Of a stretch of 64,000 nt of DNA, positions 9,590 through 19,495 are shown one piece after another; position 1 is the stretch's first letter, and each line of letters starts with the position of its first letter. The notes under the pieces were generated by a model that worked only from the letters and a program-made list of their open reading frames with translations, was not told where the DNA came from and did not search any database. The DNA comes from Aplidium turbinatum (lineage: Eukaryota > Chordata > Ascidiacea > Aplousobranchia > Polyclinidae). The position numbers were made by a program, and so were the translations under genes. The stretch is taken from NCBI GenBank assembly GCA_918807975.1, contig OU964918.1, positions 1,488,001 to 1,552,000 of the forward strand, given 5' to 3'.

Positions 9590-11824
9590 CTACCAACGAT
9601 AGCTTTTCTCAAAACAATAGTCACGTTTTCTGCGAAAGTCTCCAACGTCCTCAACATTTTCAGTGCATCGACGAGCAAGATGACCCATCTTCTTACATCG
9701 GAAACACCTCCTCTCCGGACAGTCCTTGGCGAGATGACCTTCTTTATGACAATTATAGCAAGCCTTTTCATCAAAAGGGCAGCTCCTGGCTATGTGTCCA
9801 ATCTCTCCACATCGGTAGCAATGGTTGTCACGGCAACGTCTGTTTTCTGAATGTCCGCCGTTAGCAACGCATTCCCTGGCGAAGTGTCCGCGTCTACCGC
9901 ATCTATAGCAAACTCCAAATGGTCGTCGCCTGCCTCTTCTCCTCGGTTCATCGCGCTCGTAATATCCGTCATCGTGAGATCGTTGCTGATTATCTGCAGA
10001 ACAATCTTGAGCAAAGTGACCATTCTTGCCACAAGAATCACAAGTAACTTCAGAATCTCTCTCAATAACATTTCCGATTATAAGATCAACTAAAGAGTTT
10101 TGTAAACATAACGCTTTCACAGTCCCACTACAATATGGTGTTTCGATGTCTATCATCGCTAACGGTCCTTGAATTGAAGTGTTATTAATCTTTATCACAT
10201 GGCCAGTTTTTCCCGTTAACTGACTGTCTTTAACCAAATCTCTTCTCACTATTATACCAGTAGAACCAGAATCACGTAAAACTTTTACCTTTTTGTTTCC
10301 AACTTTTCCATCCACTACTGGCAGGTGATCTTCAGGTATTATTTTTCCGCAAACATCTTCATCCGGATTCTCCTCGTCAAGCGTGGGTTCAGGAATCATT
10401 AACGCACAACCGCATCGATAAACGTCCGTGTCTTTATCTTTTCCAGACTGATTAGGTAAGGAAAACGACTTATCCTTGCATTCCTTCGCTTCGTGTCCTT
10501 GCCTATTGCAACGATTGCACCACTTCCTCGATTCCTGATGATTTCTGTTAGTCTTCCTCCGGCAGTTAACAGACTTATGACCTAAGCCATTACAATTAAA
10601 ACAAAGTACTTCTCTTGGAACCGCACCTCCTTTAAAATTATTTGTTTGCTCTTCGTCATTATCGCATGACAACGTTTCTTCAGTCGACAACTTCTCATCA
10701 TGAGCAACTAAGTACTGTTCTGCCACACTGGCTATTTCTTCTAGATTCTTTGGACTTCTCTCCATTAAATAAACAGACAGATCTTTTGAACATGAATCTG
10801 TGAATTGTTCCTTAACTATAAGGTTTGCCAATCCGTCCAATGATTGTTCGGCTCCCGAAAGTTCAAACCATTTTAACAAAAGATTTTTCAAACGTTCAAT
10901 AAATTGACCTGGGCTTTCGTGTTTTTCAGGCTTTGCCTCACGGAATCTTTGACGGTATCCATGCTCGGTAAAATTGTATCGCTTTAACAGAGCTAACTTC
11001 AATCTGTCGTAATTCATGGCTTCTTCTTGCGAAAGTCTTGAATATACATCAAGAGCTTGTCCCGATAATAACATGCTTAGCTGGGTAGCCCACGTCGACT
11101 TCTCCAATTTGGCTATTGTAGCATATCTTTCAAATCTTAACAAATAACTATCCAACTCATCTTTTTCTTCAACAAACGATGGCAAATCTGGACGTCTAAC
11201 TTGCGCCAAAATAACATCTCGAACATTATCATTAGTAGAATTAGATCGCTCACCAATGTCCAGCTTTTGTCTTTCTAATTCAAGTTTTAACTTTTCCAAT
11301 TCATATTGCGCTCTTCTTTCTTCAGCTTCTGCTTCGCGCTGCGCTTGTTTCTCTTCAGCTTCTCGTTGAGCTTGTTTTTCTTCAGCTTCAGCTTCGCGCT
11401 GCGCTTGTTTCTCTTCAGCTTCTCGTTGAGCTTGTTTTTCTTCAGCTTCAGCTTCGCGCTGCGCTTGTTTCTCTTCAGCTTCTCGTTGAGCTTGTTTTTC
11501 TTCAGCTTCGCGCTGCGCCCGCTTCTCCTCTGCTTCAAGTTGTGCAGCTTCAGCCTCACGCTGTGCTCGTTTTTCTTCAGCTTCAAGTTGTGCAGCTTCA
11601 GCCTCACGCTGTGCTCGTTTTTCTTCAGCTTTAAGTTCTGCTTTCTTTATTTCACGAGCAGCTCTTCTATCTTCTCTTTCGTCAGCTTCTCGCTGAACTT
11701 TTTGGTCCATTATCTTGTGATACTCTTCCATCACAAACTGAGACTTCTCATTACCAGTCAGCCCCATTCGTTCAGCCATGCTCCCTAAGTCTTCAATCAT
11801 CTCATGTTTGACAGTATCCGCCAT
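9590..11824 (-). CDS. Gag-protease fused to a CNBP-like zinc-knuckle block
   Basis: A 744-residue frame. Residues 40-192 are a charged coiled coil made of EEKQAQREAE repeats. Residues 205-385 resemble a gypsy-type Gag capsid (SCAN-like region around KRYNFTEHGYRQRFREA). Two CCHC knuckles follow at 408-421 and 436-449. A retropepsin-like domain spans about 503-587, with DSGST at 518-522 and DLIIGN at 580-585. Where pol would begin, the frame continues into five more CCHC knuckles (595-608, 639-652, 669-682, 690-703 and 707-720) with an Arg-rich stretch RRRGRRRP between the first two. Spacing and wording (CYRCGEIGHIARSC, ACYNCHKEGHLAKDC) resemble cellular CNBP/Byr3 proteins, so host capture is likely; expansion of Gag knuckles is the alternative. 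The start ATG lies about 90 bp beyond the primer site. Translation is presumably from the LTR transcript. Confidence 0.88.
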   Translation of the reverse strand: MADTVKHEMIEDLGSMAERMGLTGNEKSQFVMEEYHKIMDQKVQREADEREDRRAAREIKKAELKAEEKRAQREAEAAQLEAEEKRAQREAEAAQLEAEEKRAQREAEEKQAQREAEEKQAQREAEAEEKQAQREAEEKQAQREAEAEEKQAQREAEEKQAQREAEAEERRAQYELEKLKLELERQKLDIGERSNSTNDNVRDVILAQVRRPDLPSFVEEKDELDSYLLRFERYATIAKLEKSTWATQLSMLLSGQALDVYSRLSQEEAMNYDRLKLALLKRYNFTEHGYRQRFREAKPEKHESPGQFIERLKNLLLKWFELSGAEQSLDGLANLIVKEQFTDSCSKDLSVYLMERSPKNLEEIASVAEQYLVAHDEKLSTEETLSCDNDEEQTNNFKGGAVPREVLCFNCNGLGHKSVNCRRKTNRNHQESRKWCNRCNRQGHEAKECKDKSFSLPNQSGKDKDTDVYRCGCALMIPEPTLDEENPDEDVCGKIIPEDHLPVVDGKVGNKKVKVLRDSGSTGIIVRRDLVKDSQLTGKTGHVIKINNTSIQGPLAMIDIETPYCSGTVKALCLQNSLVDLIIGNVIERDSEVTCDSCGKNGHFAQDCSADNQQRSHDDGYYERDEPRRRGRRRPFGVCYRCGRRGHFARECVANGGHSENRRCRDNHCYRCGEIGHIARSCPFDEKACYNCHKEGHLAKDCPERRCFRCKKMGHLARRCTENVEDVGDFRRKRDYCFEKSYRW
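11327..11515 (-). repeat. 60-bp coding tandem repeat
   Basis: A 60-base unit occurs three times, essentially identically, at period 60 from about 11327. It encodes the repeated QAQREAE coiled-coil segment of the Gag protein. Shorter imperfect units continue to about 11640. Such repeats change length easily between copies. Confidence 0.9.
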
Positions 11825-11898
11825 CTTGACATTAATTTATTATTCTTTCAATAAATCTTCAATATTCTTCGGTTTTTCGGTTATATTCCTTTTCGGTT

Positions 11899-11916
11899 AT
11901 CCCGGACGAGCCCCCA
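11899..11916 (-). promoter_or_regulatory. Primer-binding site matching tRNA-Pro
   Basis: Minus-strand TGGGGGCTCGTCCGGGAT lies three bases (TTC) after the 5' LTR. It equals the well-known murine leukaemia virus primer site, which pairs with the 3' end of tRNA-Pro. Confidence 0.88.
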
Positions 11917-11919
11917 GAA

Positions 11920-12485
11920 TGTCACGATTTCTTTCTATCTCTTACCAGGAAAAAGACTTGGAAAGGTTCAATGACGTAGTTTAATGGGTCAAACCGAAAA
12001 GCAGTCAATTAAATGTCGAATAATTCTACTAGTGAAATGATAATCTGACTTCTTGAAGAACTTTAACGAACGGCTTCTCAAATAACTCTAATTTCTGCAT
12101 CAACTATACCAATTCACAACTCATAGCACAACTCTCATAATCAACTCGTAACAATCACCATAATAATAATCTCAGAATAAACATTACACAAACTACACCA
12201 CTATTTATAGTTGGCTGTTCAGTCCAGTAACTTCGAGAAGGTTACATCATAAAGAACCATCGTTCGGTCACGTAGCATTTAAATGTAAACAACAGAAGTC
12301 TCTAGAAGGTCACGTAGGGAAAATGATTCCAGAAAACACGTTACATAATACAGATTTCGTCATCAGAGGTTACTTCAGGTCATAACCGATAATAACACAT
12401 CACACCAGAATTCTACAATCAAAACAACACGCTCGTTGAAGATACAAAGCAAGCCATCGCGAGGCATTGCACCTTGATTGTGACA
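11920..12485 (-). repeat. 5' LTR of the young LTR element
   Basis: 566 bp, TG...CA ends, target duplication CTGTT outside it. It should hold the promoter. Confidence 0.93.
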
Positions 12486-12522
12486 CTGTTCTTTCCATAA
12501 AAACATTTGAAACGCATCATTA

Positions 12523-13060
12523 TTGCCAGGTTTCATGATTTTATTTTGCGTTTTACGGCGCACAAAGTCAAATTTCAGTGATGGATTATCAGATTGCGTG
12601 ACCCAGCACGATTATAAAATTGCACGATTGTTTGCGAACCGTTGTAAACCAATCTATTCACATGCCAGCACTGGGAGGATTAACACATGGGTAAGAAATC
12701 CATTTTTACTGGACTCTCATATTGTTTTGAATTAATTGACATTCGTAACGATGGAAATTTTAATCTTATGCATAAGCAGATGCTTCTCGACGAGTTCTGG
12801 ATAAAAAATCAAAATGAATATCCTTGCGTTGGAAAGAAAGCTATTGTGCTTTTGCTGCAGTTTTCCACGTCATACCTATGTGAGAGATTTTCCGTACGGT
12901 ATTAACAAACATAAAAACTAAAAAACGGGAACGACTGCTTATAGCCGAGGAAGAAATGCGGGTGGTTTTATCGAATGTGACCCCAGATATTATGGGACTT
13001 TGTGCAAGAAGTCAAGTCCAAATTTCACACCGACTATTGAATAAATAGGCTACATTTAAT
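12523..13060 (+). pseudogene. hAT transposase C-terminal remnant (ZBED5/FAM200-like group)
   Basis: Across three frames one reads WVRNPFLLDS, ELIDIRNDGNFNLMHKQM, LLDEFWIKNQNEYPCVGKKA, IVLLLQFSTSYLCE and EEEMRVVLSNVTPDIMGLC. This is the last roughly 150 residues of hAT transposases whose C-terminus carries the LLQFSTSYLCExGFSAL dimerisation block. Frameshifts after WVRNPFLLD and after SYLCE make it non-functional. The N-terminus is absent. Confidence 0.75.
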
Positions 13061-13849
13061 TACGCGTGCTATACTATACAACTCATTATGTGTTATTTTT
13101 AATACAGAAACCTCATAAAATTGATCCAGTTTTGCTAGGGTGCCGCAAATTATTTATCTCTTTGATAGGGTGCCGCAAGGTCAAAAAGGTTGGGAACCAC
13201 TGATATAGACCAACAAAAAAATTTGGCACAAAAGATGAGAGTCATTTTAGAGTATTTCAGGGCCCCTGATTCCGAAGATGCACTTGTTTTTTTCGAATTG
13301 GCTCTAGTTTTCGAGATATTCGACAATGAAAATATTTTTGAAATCGTTTCTCAAAAGCTTTCAATTGGCACATTATTTATTTTCAGCCCTGTTTATCATT
13401 ATGATGTCATAATTGCACTTGTCTAGTTCAATTGGTTCATATTGCACGAAAGTTCAAAACGCAAGCAAAGGTTGAAATGAACTGCGTTTAACGTAAGGGA
13501 GACATAAATACTCAATGAAAACAGTTGTGAATCAGTAGGCCTACATCACAAGAAAAATATCCCGAAAGTCATGTGTTTATGAATGCAGCTTTATATTGAA
13601 AAGGTAGGCCTACTGAAATGGATACTTGTACAAATAAAATTTTATTCCAAGCCTTTGCTAAGGCCAAGTCTTTGCTGCAAGAAGTTTTTTCTGGTCTATA
13701 GGCTAAACAAATGGCATATAGGCTAATAAAATATGCCTTTGACAAGTAGGATGCTGTACAAACAACCCAGATATATTTTGCTGCATGAGGCAACGCAGAG
13801 GACCAACACATTTTGCGAAAGATACAGCGCTATATAAAAACAATTATTA

Positions 13850-14455
13850 TTATTACTTTGACATGAAGCTGGGTGATCAAGATAAGTCCTGGGTTCCTCC
13901 TAACGTATGCAAACATTGCACTCAAACCCGTTTTTGGGCTCAAGGCTAAGAAGTTCAGAGTGCCATGGCATAAAGAGAGCCGTGGAATCACCATGAAAAT
14001 TGATACTTCTGCACGGTGAGGATGTTCGAAGGAAGTTGGAACATCATGTTTACATGAAGTGTGCAAGGCATTCCCTGCATGGACGTTGCTATTTCTGTTT
14101 TGATTTGCCCTCTCTAGTTTCAAGTGGTGATTTGCTTGAAACAATAGGAAAACGGGCATGACTGAGAGTAACCTCAATACCTTCAGTAATGTTTTGGAGC
14201 AAGGTCAAGTTTTTTTCTCAAAACCATTTCTACCACCTACTGTAGTAGTTAAAGATTTAGTTATCAAAAGTGGTAGCTGCAATCTTGGCTTCTCATCTCG
14301 ACATGGCATTTTTGACTCCAAGGCTAAGATTACGTTCTTCCGCAGCAAGGATAAAATTCTAAGCAGCTACTTTACTGAAGAACATAACTTTGTATTCTGT
14401 AATTATATAAATGGCCTTCGTACCTTGATGGGTGTTGCTCACAATGCTCAGTAGG
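13850..14455 (+). pseudogene. N-terminal and middle remnant of the KLGDQDK-family protein
   Basis: Plus-strand frames read FDMKLGDQDKSWVPPNVCKH and CTQTRFWAQG, then a decayed stretch around 14060-14130. After that come KITFFRSKDKILSSYFTEEH and NFVFCNYINGLRTLMGV. These correspond in order to 59355-59940 in the copy inside the third CAC...GTG element. The motif KLGDQDKxWxPxxVCxxC looks like a zinc-binding N-terminus. Several stops and frameshifts, no C-terminus. Confidence 0.7.
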
Positions 14456-14840
14456 CCAATCATAATAAAGAGTTGCGTTTGTTCATCGATAGCTTTGTTT
14501 TGTTTATTTGTCTAGTTTGTTAAGCAAAACAAAGTATGCATTTTATTTGTACTTAGTAGCTTACTTAATAAGTCTGAGACTGTTGAAATCAACAAATATA
14601 TTAATGCAAAACGCAAATTATATATTCTACATCTTGTATCCTCAGGCTTAATTCACATCATATTTTGATTGGTACTAGGCCAGTAAACGTTAAATAGCTG
14701 TTTGTTTGGGTTGTAATCAACGTGATTGGTTCCAAATAGCGTTTATACAACTCAGAAATGTGCCTGGGATTACTTCCAGTTTTGTCTATGTAGTAAACGA
14801 CACGACGTTAAATCTATAGAGGCTCAAAATTGCGAAAAAA
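14456..14840 (+). other. Non-coding interior of CAC...GTG copy 1
   Basis: AT-rich sequence between the protein remnant and the right inverted repeat. No similarity recognised. Confidence 0.5.
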
Positions 14841-15519
14841 ATAGTTTTGCTGTAACTCAAAAACTAAAGCCAATTCGAGAAAACTTAGTGCATTTTTAGC
14901 ATCAGGGGCCTCGAAATACCTTAAAATGACTCTCACATGTCTTTATATAAAAAAGTTTTGTTGGCCTGTGAAAATCGATAGGCTAAACATCGTCAAATGA
15001 TTCAAGAAACTGAAAGCAGTAGATATTTACTACGTGAAGAGTGCACAAAGAAAATCATGTCTGAAAATGTGGTAGAATTCGACATTTTGAGAGTAATACA
15101 TGTGTCAGTGTTCATGGAGTTGCTAATTAAACCACTTTGCTTGCTACAAGTTTGTGTTACTGCCTCTTATTGTGTCCATTAAGATGCTAGAGTGTATTAG
15201 AAGATAGCGGGTCAGCATAGTTTCAGGGATAAGCGAAAATTTGATATTTTGAAAAAATTCAAACTAGGTGAACCAGGGTCAAACGTTAATATTTTTTTGT
15301 GAAATTTGGTGTAGGAGATACATTTACCAAAAGGAACAATATTCCAAACTGACGAAAAATTTAAAAGAAAAAAATTTTTTTTCGAGATTTTGCGCCAGCC
15401 TAATACGCAACCACGGTTGTGTTGTACATATCATTCATAATTTAATTACTACAATATAGGCGATGATCTAATGCAGAGGTGACGAACCTGCGGCCCGTCA
15501 AAATTTTTTTTGAACTATG

Positions 15520-15722
15520 TCAAAGAATAGCAAAAAAAGGTTTAGAAATCCTTGTGGCTTTTGCGACAACCTACCTATGTGAAACTGGGTTCTCAACTCT
15601 TGTAAACATCAAGCCGAGAAATCGTTTAGATCCATGAGATGATATGCGTGTGTCCATCTCAAAGAAAGAACCTCGTTTCAACATGATCATTGACATTGAT
15701 CAACAAAATAGCGATTCGTAGA
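15520..15722 (+). pseudogene. hAT transposase C-terminal scrap
   Basis: One frame reads LEILVAFATTYLCETGFSTL, VNIKPRNRLDP, a stop, then DDMRVSISKKEPRFNMII. This is the hAT C-terminal dimerisation region (FATTYLCExGFS...NRLDxxDDLRVALS). A stop interrupts it and all upstream domains are missing. Confidence 0.75.
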
Positions 15723-15763
15723 TTGACTGATGAATATTTTTGAACTTACAAGACTGTTTTTAA

Positions 15764-17554
15764 CACTAGAACGGCCAAGGTGTCGAAATCGACACTTTTA
15801 GAAATTTAGTTCACTATTTTGGGCCTTAATTGTTATCGCAACGTCTTCAAACTTTCAGTAGCTTCCCAATTATGCTTAAATTTTATAGTTCAGTATTATT
15901 TTTCTAAAAAATCTTTTTATGCTATCTACAATGTGCGGATATACCTCCAACGGCCGAAGTGTCGAAATCGACACCTCATACAAATTTAATAAGATTTGTA
16001 AAGTATAAAAGATTTTCTGTGTGAAAAAACTAATTCAATAGTTTTCACACTTACTTATAGCGTTTCTCATGGTAATTGTTCAACACTCGGCTTGATGTGT
16101 GCTATCACTTGGCTTGACTTTAGGTCATCCTACTGAGTTTAGAAATACCTTCCAAAAATCTATCAGCGATTTGCAACAGATAAGTTTATTCATATTCGAG
16201 AGCCACTGGAAGGACTTGTTGCTAATTGCATCAACAATTAAACTCCGGTTTGGAGCCTACCAATCGATGAAGATCTATTTCCAATGGAAGACAGATGTCC
16301 TTTTATCGTGTTCATGCCAAACAAACCAGACAAGTTTGGCATGAAATTCTGGGTATTAGCCGAGGTTCATTCAAAATACGTATGCAATACCGTACTGTAC
16401 TTATCGTACCTCGGAACTATTGAAAGAAAGCAACGAAATGGAAGGCTTCTCCCCGAGGATGTAGTGATCAAGATCACCACCAATTTACACAGACAAAGCG
16501 GGTACAACATCACAACAGTTAACTTCTTTACTGGGTAGAATCTTGCTGGTTTACTACAGGAAAGAAACATAACCATTATTGGAACTGTTCGAGCTAACAG
16601 AAAAGGACTGACAAAGGAGATGACCAAAAGTGGAAGAGAGAGATTTTTCAGTAAATTCTTCTACAATTCATCGAACAGCTGCATTCTTGTAAACTATCAA
16701 TGCAAAACAAATTGTCCTTTCCACTATGCATGACAGCCCCAGTATTGATGCAACAGAGAAAAAGAAACACTCTGTGATCCATTTTTATAGCCAAAACAAA
16801 GTAGTAGTTGATGTGTTTGACCAAATGGCAAGAAAGTAGCCTACGCCACACGTGCAGCAAGTATAAAAGATGGCCTCTTGCAGTTTGGACAAATATGCTA
16901 GATATTGCAGCTTTGAACTCTAGGATTATTTTTAGAAAACGTTCCGGCAGCAACATCAGCCGACGGGATTTTATCCTCCAGATCATTGAGAGCTTGAGAA
17001 CTGCTCATGTGCTGAAACGAAAGCCGACACTGCAGAGAGAAAAATAGCAGGGACCACCATCTAGAAAACGCAAAAAATGTGCTGGATGTTATTGCAAAAA
17101 CAATACAGTTACCATTTGCGGCCACTGTCGAAAAGTGGGAAGTGTAATAATGGTGACTGGAAAGTCACAGAGTGCAAAGGCTGCACTACGTAAAGTGTTT
17201 GTTGGCTTGTTTGATTTTTTTTCTCCTGAATAAGAAAACTTGTGCTATTTTTATGATAATTATGTCTTCGCTCTGTTGAATTTTTAGATCATCTTACACA
17301 GTCAAGATACAGATACAGTCAAGCTTCAAACTGATCAAAACCCGGTGGCCTACGTCATAACTTTTCATCTAAAACCAACAAATGAATAGCGCAAATAGGT
17401 GACAAAAGTAATAAGTGCTTCAGATAGTTTTATCACTGTAAAATAAAACGAAATCTTACTGCTAATTTTGCAGAAAAATAAAGTTTTTGTGAAAAGTGTC
17501 GATTTCGACACCAGCGGCCGTTGGAGGTATACCTTTTTTTCGGCCGTTCTAGTG
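15764..17554 (+). mobile_element. piggyBac transposon A
   Basis: Perfect 13-bp ends CACTAGAACGGCC and GGCCGTTCTAGTG lie between TTAA duplications (15760-15763 and 17555-17558). Each end also carries the palindrome GTGTCGAAATCGACAC or its near copy. A second inner copy at about 15945-15977, preceded by CCTCCAACGGCC, is repeated inverted at about 17495-17527. Encodes a dead transposase. Confidence 0.92.
16100..17215 (+). pseudogene. piggyBac transposase remnant
   Basis: Two overlapping frames give PIDEDLFPMEDRCPFIVFM, PNKPDKFGMKFWVLAEV and LPEDVVIKI, then TTVNFFTG, in the place of the DNFFT catalytic motif: the aspartate is replaced. NLAGLLQERNITIIGTVRAN follows, then VVVDVFDQMA (family form GVDTLDQM), NMLDIAALNS and a C-terminal CAGCYCKNNTVTICGHC zinc region. 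This is DDE_Tnp_1_7 with its cysteine-rich C-terminus. At least three frameshifts or stops plus the lost aspartate make it inactive. The N-terminal domain is not visible. Confidence 0.8.
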
Positions 17555-17639
17555 TTAATGCATACATTCAACACGTAAGTTATAAATACACTGAGTTTAA
17601 ATCCTATTATTACAATTTTATTTGCTTCCGTCGGCCATT

Positions 17640-18070
17640 GCAGACAGGGACAGTTCCGGTATTTGGGGTGTGCAAACCGTGCGATTACACAGGGCGCGCA
17701 ATTCACTAAGAAAATTATGGATTGTAGATCATACTGTAATGTACTGTCTCTATCAGAAAATGCAGTAATTTTTGACATTTGCAATTGAAAAAATTCAATT
17801 CGATTCACAAGCAAGTACCGGTATCCAAGTACCGGTATTTTTTGAACATGCTCTGAGAATGCACCAAATTCAAAGTAATATTTCAAAATTTTCTGGGGGA
17901 GGTCTCCCAGACCCCGCCACTGGGTGTCGCTTTGGTTTTGGATGTCATTGGGGCCGCAAAAGCATATTCCGCACAGGGCCCGAAATACCCTAAGACCGGC
18001 ACTGACAGGGGGTACGAGAAAATTTCATGAAAGCTCAATGGGTACGAGCGCTGAAAAGGTTAAGAAGCAC
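17640..18070. mobile_element. hAT-end fragments
   Basis: The complement of 17970-18006 begins CAGTGCCGGTCTTAGGG. The complement of 18030-18066 begins CAGTGCTTCTTAACCTTTT. Both resemble hAT ends. Matching opposite ends and target duplications are not clear, so these are probably truncated inserts inside the larger hAT. Confidence 0.35.
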
Positions 18071-18705
18071 TGCCCTAAACACTAACTTTCATGGTTTAAA
18101 GTTAGAAAATAGGAAAGCTATAAAGTAAAGTAGTGAAAACACTATTTTTCACCTTGTATTTTTGGTCGTTTGTTACTTGTCATGAATAATATCTTGAGTC
18201 GCTTTTAAAAGATTTCATAGTAGCTTATACGATTAAAAAGTTGTGTGGCCCGATAACTGATGTGTAATTGACAAAGTGGCTCGCGACAGCAAAAAGGTTC
18301 GTCTCTCCTGATTCAATATGAAACCATCAATAATTCTTCAATATTTTCTATGATAGCTTTTTATGTTTTATTTAAAAATTAGATTACTGCTTGCGGAGTC
18401 CAACAGGTTTAAAAGTGTTGCTTCAGATTCTAACTTCTTACAAAATTATAACTCGAAAACACATAACTTGAAACGTTTAATTGTACAGCACAATTTGAGA
18501 CTTTCAATAGGTTTACCAATCCTTTTATAACATATAGACGTGATCTATTTATAGGTATATGCTGCATTAGGCTCAATAAATTTGAACTGATGATGATAAC
18601 CATGATGATAATGATAACCGAAGCAAATGTGCAACCAAAGATCGTGTAAGCTGCAGAGTAGGCCTAATTGAATAAGACTTCTCTTGTCATGCAAATTTTA
18701 TTCGA

Positions 18706-19491
18706 CATTGGCACGACAGTTCCACATTTTTACCATTTAACAAACCCACAAGAAACGTTCATCCCCATCCAAACTCCAACGAATCTGTTTCTTGACCCTA
18801 TCTTAATACGAGCTGGTTTCGTACGCGGAAAGTACGTCACGGGCCATCTTAGCCCAGTGCTGATTAATCGCTAATAACGGGAGCTATGAAAATCATAGAG
18901 ACAAAATATTTTACAAGATAATAGCCATGTGTTTTGTTCATGTAGAAATTAAATTTTTACCCAACAAATTTATTGAAATAAAGTGGTTGAGAAGAAATAA
19001 TTCAGAAAATCGGTTTTTATTCTAATTTCCCTAAAAAAGCTTCAAATTTGAAATTTTTGAATTATAAGAAAAAGTAATGCTTTTTAAACATAAATTACTT
19101 TTGCTTTTAAATATAAGGCATCTTTGGAATTTTTTACATTTTAAAGTAATTGCACTAACATTTATTATAGCACTAACATTAGAATATATATATTTAGCAT
19201 TGCACGAAAATGTCTAACCACCTGAGACGAAATGTTTATTGTGAAGGGCAGGAAGGTAGAAAAATGGCCAGTGTAGGTTTAGAAAATTTGCAAAGACTAA
19301 ACACTAAAAGTCAAGAAATTTCACATTTCTAGCAGATTTCTTTCTGATAAATATTTCACTACTGGAGTGAGGCACCCCCATACAACCCGTGCTGCTACAG
19401 ATAGGGTTAAAAAATAAATATCAAGAAGTGGTTGAAGAAATTGTACAGTAGATGCAGCTAGCTGATCGACAGTTTGCTTGCGAATGTTTTG
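18706..19491. other. Unassigned intronic sequence
   Basis: No gene, RNA or complete element recognised. A 68-codon open frame at 18668-18874 has no similarity I know. Confidence 0.45.
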
Positions 19492-19495
19492 TTAA

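Larger units (their letters stand above)
8908..12485 (-). mobile_element. Young gypsy-like LTR element, Gag-protease-zinc-knuckle type, no pol
   Basis: Two 566-bp LTRs (8908-9473 and 11920-12485), each TGTCAC...GTGACA, differ at one position that I can see. The 5-bp duplication CTGTT occurs at 8903-8907 and 12486-12490. The element is on the minus strand. The primer site after the 5' LTR matches tRNA-Pro, a G-rich tract precedes the 3' LTR, and the 2.4-kb interior holds one long ORF without reverse transcriptase, RNase H or integrase. It looks whole for its type and very young, and must borrow replication enzymes from a relative. The empty target is visible in the related hAT at 30617-31658. 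Confidence 0.93.
8625..13202 (+). mobile_element. hAT transposon split by an LTR element
   Basis: Perfect ends CAGTGGTTCCCAACC and GGTTGGGAACCACTG, with the 8-bp duplication ATATAGAC at 8617-8624 and 13203-13210. Subterminal GGGTGCCGCGGCACC is itself palindromic. Without the LTR insert the element is about 1 kb and keeps only the transposase C-terminus. A second copy of the family lies at 30617-31658 and shows the empty LTR target (TTGCTGTTTTTTCC). Confidence 0.92.
8616..14970 (+). mobile_element. CAC...GTG element of an unclassified family, copy 1 (decayed)
   Basis: The complement of the right end reads CACAGGCCAACAAAAC and the left end CATATAGACCAACAAA. Both run into a shared inverted repeat of about 120 bp with GAGAGTCATTTTA and GGCCCCTGATTCCGA. 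A hAT sits inside the left repeat, splitting it at 8625/13202. The ends and the inner block CTGATTCCGAARATGCA match the element at 50855-61171. It encloses an N-terminal piece of the same unnamed protein. The 3-bp target duplication is no longer readable (TAA and AAA). Confidence 0.7.
8257..15402. mobile_element. Non-autonomous element with 8-bp TSD (hAT-like), outermost of a four-level nest
   Basis: Inverted repeats of about 150 bp start TAGGGTGGC on the left and TAGGCTGGCGC when the right end is complemented, and share GTCAGTTTGGAAT and TTGACCCTGGTTCACC. The flanks are ATACGTAA (8249-8256) and ATACGCAA (15403-15410), and the right duplicate near 62155 has one ATACGTAA. Own sequence is only 8257-8615 and 14971-15402, without coding capacity. 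The 8-bp duplication suggests hAT, but the TAGG start is not the usual CAG of the other hATs here. Confidence 0.8.
15474..18310 (+). mobile_element. hAT transposon holding a piggyBac
   Basis: The ends are CAGAGGTGACGAACC and the complement of GGTTCGTCTCTCCTG. The flanking 8-mers ATCTAATG and ATTCAATA both derive from ATCTAATA, the sequence in the right duplicate. Own sequence is 15474-15759 and 17559-18310. A C-terminal transposase piece survives. The right duplicate keeps only the first 28 bp of this element plus a scar, so the insertion seems older than the duplication. Confidence 0.8.
2558..18705. repeat. Segmental duplication, left copy
   Basis: The backbone of this stretch matches 28435-62690 in the same orientation, block by block: 2558-3318, 3854-4230, 5562-6283, 6284-6431, 7057-7520, 7945-8256, 15403-15473 and 18311-18705. 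Everything between these blocks is an insertion, mostly with clean target duplications, and the other copy usually shows the empty site. The duplicated backbone includes a CUB exon, the tail of a transposon protein and a LINE scrap. The left copy also lacks a segment equivalent to 50330-50805, so its junction near 6283 is a deletion joint. Confidence 0.85.

Noticed and set aside
11327-11515. CRISPR-like array from regular 60-bp repeats
   Set aside because: The repeats are contiguous coding units without spacers in an animal retroelement.
11306-11788. Plus-strand 160-codon frame rich in Phe, Ser and Leu
   Set aside because: It is the antisense shadow of the 60-bp coiled-coil repeats of the Gag gene.
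13830-14177. Minus-strand 115-codon frame
   Set aside because: It is opposite the plus-strand KLGDQDK-family remnant and shows no similarity of its own.
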